Below, piece after piece: positions 12,841-14,879 of a stretch of 14,879 bases of DNA. The number at the start of each line of letters is the position of its first letter. The stretch's first letter is position 1. The DNA comes from Acidobacteriota bacterium (lineage in GTDB: Bacteria; Acidobacteriota; Blastocatellia; Pyrinomonadales; Pyrinomonadaceae), in the NCBI GenBank assembly GCA_013813755.1, contig JACCRD010000052.1:1-14879 (forward strand), in the 5' to 3' direction. The translations under genes were made by a program, and so were the position numbers. Below the pieces are notes generated by a model. It was not told the DNA's origin. It searched no databases and saw nothing but the letters and a program-made list of their open reading frames with translations.

Positions 12841-14736
12841 ATGGTAGGACTATTATTTTTAATCGGCTCGTTTCTGCTAGGAATAGGATTGATTAAAAAG
12901 GTATTTCCGTTTGCTGACGGCGCGGAAAGATTCTTTTGGGGAATTGCTGTCGGCATCTTTTTGTCAACTTGGTCGGGCTATCTCATTTGTCGTATTTTGT
13001 TTGAAGTCAACTACTTTGCCCTGATTATTTTAACTATTATAATTTGGGCATCAGTAGTTTTTCTTTTCCGCAAATTTGTTGGTGAAATACGACATTACAG
13101 TTTTGCAAACACTTTTCGGGAAAATAAATATTTAATTTTACTTTTGTCGCTTTTCATTCCTATCTTTTTTTATTTCTTCTATGTCGGAATGTTTAGAGCA
13201 AAAGACGACGGGCTGTATTTAACCGCTACCAGCTGGTATGACTTGGCTTTGCATCTTGCCATCTCAAATTCCTTTCTTTACGGGCAAAACTTTCCGCCGA
13301 TGTATATGGTTATTCCCGACGAGCCGTTGCGGTATCCGTTTTTGCCGGACTTTCACGCCGCTATATTTTTAAAATTAGGATGGAGTATATGGGCAAGTTT
13401 TGCCGTTACCTCGTTTGCATCGGCGATCGCGCTAATCGGGACATTTTACTGCTTTGCACGCAGACTAGCGGATTCAAAGTCCGCTGCTTTTATCGCTACT
13501 CTATTTTTCCTTTTCAACGGCGGACTCGGTTTTATTTTGTTTTTTAGAGATTGGTATTCCAGTGATAAATCCTTAATCGGTTATTTTTTTGATATGAAGG
13601 AAAATTACACCGATATGCTCTCGCAGGGAATTAAATGGGTAAACTTGATTACCAGCGGCGTGATTCCGCAGAGAGCGATGCTCTACGGAATGCCGGTCGC
13701 TTTTGTCGTTCTCGCGCTGATTTCCATTGTCTGGAGAGATTGGTCTGAATCTGCTGATAAAAACAGATGGAGCGGCGCACGGATTTTATTCGCCGCCGGA
13801 GTTATCACCGGAATGCTTCCGCTGTATCACGTCCATTCGTATATGTCCGTCGGTTTAATTAGCGGTTTTTTATTCCTTGTTCGCCCGCGATTCGCTTGGT
13901 TAGTCTTTTGGCTTCCCGCAGTTTTACTTGCGCTGCCGCAAATGTTTGGTTCGGGAGGTCATCTTTCTTCGAGTGAATTTTTGCAAGTTCACCTTGGTTG
14001 GATGAGTTACGCCGGAACAAACTTTTTTGTCTTCTTACTTTTTAATTTTGGACTGCCATTATTGCTTATCGTGCCGTCTTTATTTGCTGCTCCTCGATAT
14101 TTACAAACGTTTTATATTGCTTTTGCTGCTTTGATATTTCTTTGCTTCGTCTTCAAAATTTCCCCGAATGATTTTGACAACATAAAGCTGATGTATTATT
14201 GGTATGCGGCGACCGCCGTCGTCATTGCAGTCTGGTTAAACAAACTGACGATCAAACCCAAATTACGTTTTTTGGTTGTTCTGATAATTTTAATCTGCAC
14301 CGCATCGGGTCTTTTGGCAACGGTCAGGGAAGCCAAAATGATCTACCGAATATTTTCGCCGGAGGAAATCGAAGCCGGAACTTTTTCCAGAGAGCAAACC
14401 GCGCCTGATGCCTTGTTCTTGACCGGACAATATCACAATCAGCCGGCACTTTGTTTGGCAGGAAGACGAACTTTTCTCGGATACGACTTTTGGATTATCA
14501 GCCACGGTTACAGCAGACAAATGTATGATGCGCTGAAAGCAGACGTGAAGGAAATTTATAGGGGAAGTTCTACAGCAGAGGGCTTACTCGAAAAGCACAA
14601 GATTGACTACATTTACGTTGGACCAAACGAAAAAAAAGACTTACAGGTTAACGAAGATTATTTTAATAATCGTCATATTCTCGTATTTAGAAACGCAACC
14701 ATTTCGATATACAAGATACAAAGATTCCAAAACTGA
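12841..14736 (+). CDS. Large polytopic membrane protein, GT-C-like
   Basis: A 631-residue (from ATG 12841) inner-membrane protein with about twelve or more hydrophobic segments, the first at residues 1-20. After the third or fourth segment a loop carries RAKDDGLYL (D122, D123), then WYDLALHLAI (D134, H138) and PDEPLRYPFLPDFHAA. Acidic residues plus a DxxxH pattern in the first large outer loop are seen in several GT-C fold glycosyltransferases that use lipid-linked sugar donors. The C-terminal 125 residues (from about 506) look soluble, with TGQYHNQPALCLAGRR and EGLLEKHKIDYIYVGPNE, an end I associate with such large membrane proteins. I cannot name a substrate. A TTG start at 12829 exists in frame, but it lies inside the inverted repeat; ATG 12841 starts cleanly with a membrane segment. 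No Shine-Dalgarno sequence is seen. Confidence 0.8.
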   Translation: MVGLLFLIGSFLLGIGLIKKVFPFADGAERFFWGIAVGIFLSTWSGYLICRILFEVNYFALIILTIIIWASVVFLFRKFVGEIRHYSFANTFRENKYLILLLSLFIPIFFYFFYVGMFRAKDDGLYLTATSWYDLALHLAISNSFLYGQNFPPMYMVIPDEPLRYPFLPDFHAAIFLKLGWSIWASFAVTSFASAIALIGTFYCFARRLADSKSAAFIATLFFLFNGGLGFILFFRDWYSSDKSLIGYFFDMKENYTDMLSQGIKWVNLITSGVIPQRAMLYGMPVAFVVLALISIVWRDWSESADKNRWSGARILFAAGVITGMLPLYHVHSYMSVGLISGFLFLVRPRFAWLVFWLPAVLLALPQMFGSGGHLSSSEFLQVHLGWMSYAGTNFFVFLLFNFGLPLLLIVPSLFAAPRYLQTFYIAFAALIFLCFVFKISPNDFDNIKLMYYWYAATAVVIAVWLNKLTIKPKLRFLVVLIILICTASGLLATVREAKMIYRIFSPEEIEAGTFSREQTAPDALFLTGQYHNQPALCLAGRRTFLGYDFWIISHGYSRQMYDALKADVKEIYRGSSTAEGLLEKHKIDYIYVGPNEKKDLQVNEDYFNNRHILVFRNATISIYKIQRFQN

Positions 14737-14743
14737 ACATACG

Positions 14744-14760
14744 AAAATTGAAGCAATTTT
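14744..14760. terminator. Short A/T-rich hairpin after the GT-C-like gene
   Basis: AAAATTG (14744-14750), loop AAG, CAATTTT (14754-14760) form a perfect 7-bp stem eight bases after the stop codon, with the T-run inside the stem. It may contribute to transcript ending, weakly. Confidence 0.3.
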
Positions 14761-14788
14761 AGTTACACACCTATCATAAAATTTCCAG

Positions 14789-14816
14789 AATGGTTTAGCC
14801 GAAAACCATTGCTTTT
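14789..14816 (+). terminator. Probable terminator between the last two genes
   Basis: AATGGTTT (14789-14796) pairs perfectly with AAACCATT (14803-14810) around AGCCGA, and GCTTTT follows. It lies between the GT-C-like gene and the next start. Stem and T-run are both modest. Confidence 0.45.
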
Positions 14817-14873
14817 CATAGCCTTTCGCGCTAACCTGCGAAATGAGAAAACTCTTTTCATACGGAGAGAAAT

Positions 14874-14879
14874 ATGCGT
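14874..14879 (+). CDS. Start of a further gene, cut by the window edge
   Basis: ATGCGT at the very end is preceded at six bases by GGAG (14864-14867, in CGGAGAGA), a good Shine-Dalgarno sequence. An alternative in another frame is ATG 14843, which stays open to the edge (MRKLFSYGEKYA) but has no ribosome binding site. Only two codons are visible for the favoured start, so the product cannot be named. Confidence 0.4.

Noticed and set aside
1..14879. CRISPR array, defence genes, prophage, transposase, tRNA or rRNA
   Set aside because: No spaced identical repeats, no nuclease or transposase motifs and no cloverleaf were seen on either strand; all large frames are accounted for.

Overview
The window reads as an ordinary chromosomal stretch of a Gram-negative bacterium. 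It has densely packed housekeeping genes, a lipoprotein signal on a secreted esterase, and moderate G+C (by eye mid-40s per cent, not counted). The mix of a dimeric (alpha2-type) glycyl-tRNA synthetase, an HD-domain CCA-adding enzyme, a DUF2695 protein, large GT-C-like membrane proteins and short degenerate repeats at gene edges fits Acidobacteriota (Blastocatellia-like). This assignment is an inference from gene flavour, not a proven placement.

Layout. From 1 to about 7030 everything is on the + strand: the C-terminal half of polynucleotide phosphorylase (cut by the window edge) with a strong UUCG terminator, glycyl-tRNA synthetase, the CCA-adding enzyme, a polytopic membrane protein of unknown function, an MFS exporter of the EntS type, and a small DUF2695-like protein. 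From 7149 to 10436 on the - strand lie a large FtsX/MacB-type permease (YbbP-like) and its ATPase (YbbA-like). Divergent from them at 10589 on the + strand is a TesA-like SGNH esterase carrying a lipobox. Next come threonine synthase, a 200-base gap with a possible 17-codon ORF, a promoter and an 11-bp perfect inverted repeat, and a large GT-C-like membrane protein. The window ends at the first codons of another gene that has a good Shine-Dalgarno sequence.

How the genes fit together. The first three genes all concern RNA: RNA turnover, tRNA charging and tRNA 3'-end maturation. The divergent arrangement tesA <-> ybbA-ybbP matches the layout known from E. coli, which suggests a conserved functional link between the esterase and the ABC exporter. 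No defence island, CRISPR array, prophage, transposase, rRNA or tRNA gene was seen. No stretch longer than 300 bases lacks a gene.

The least ordinary signals are small and lie at gene edges: degenerate 7-bp tandem repeats directly upstream of two start codons that lack a Shine-Dalgarno sequence; a 9-bp tandem repeat that has extended the C-terminus of YbbA; a dispersed-repeat-like sequence plus a palindrome inside a loop of a membrane protein; and a perfect inverted repeat lying over a predicted promoter start. I do not see a clearly new multi-gene system.
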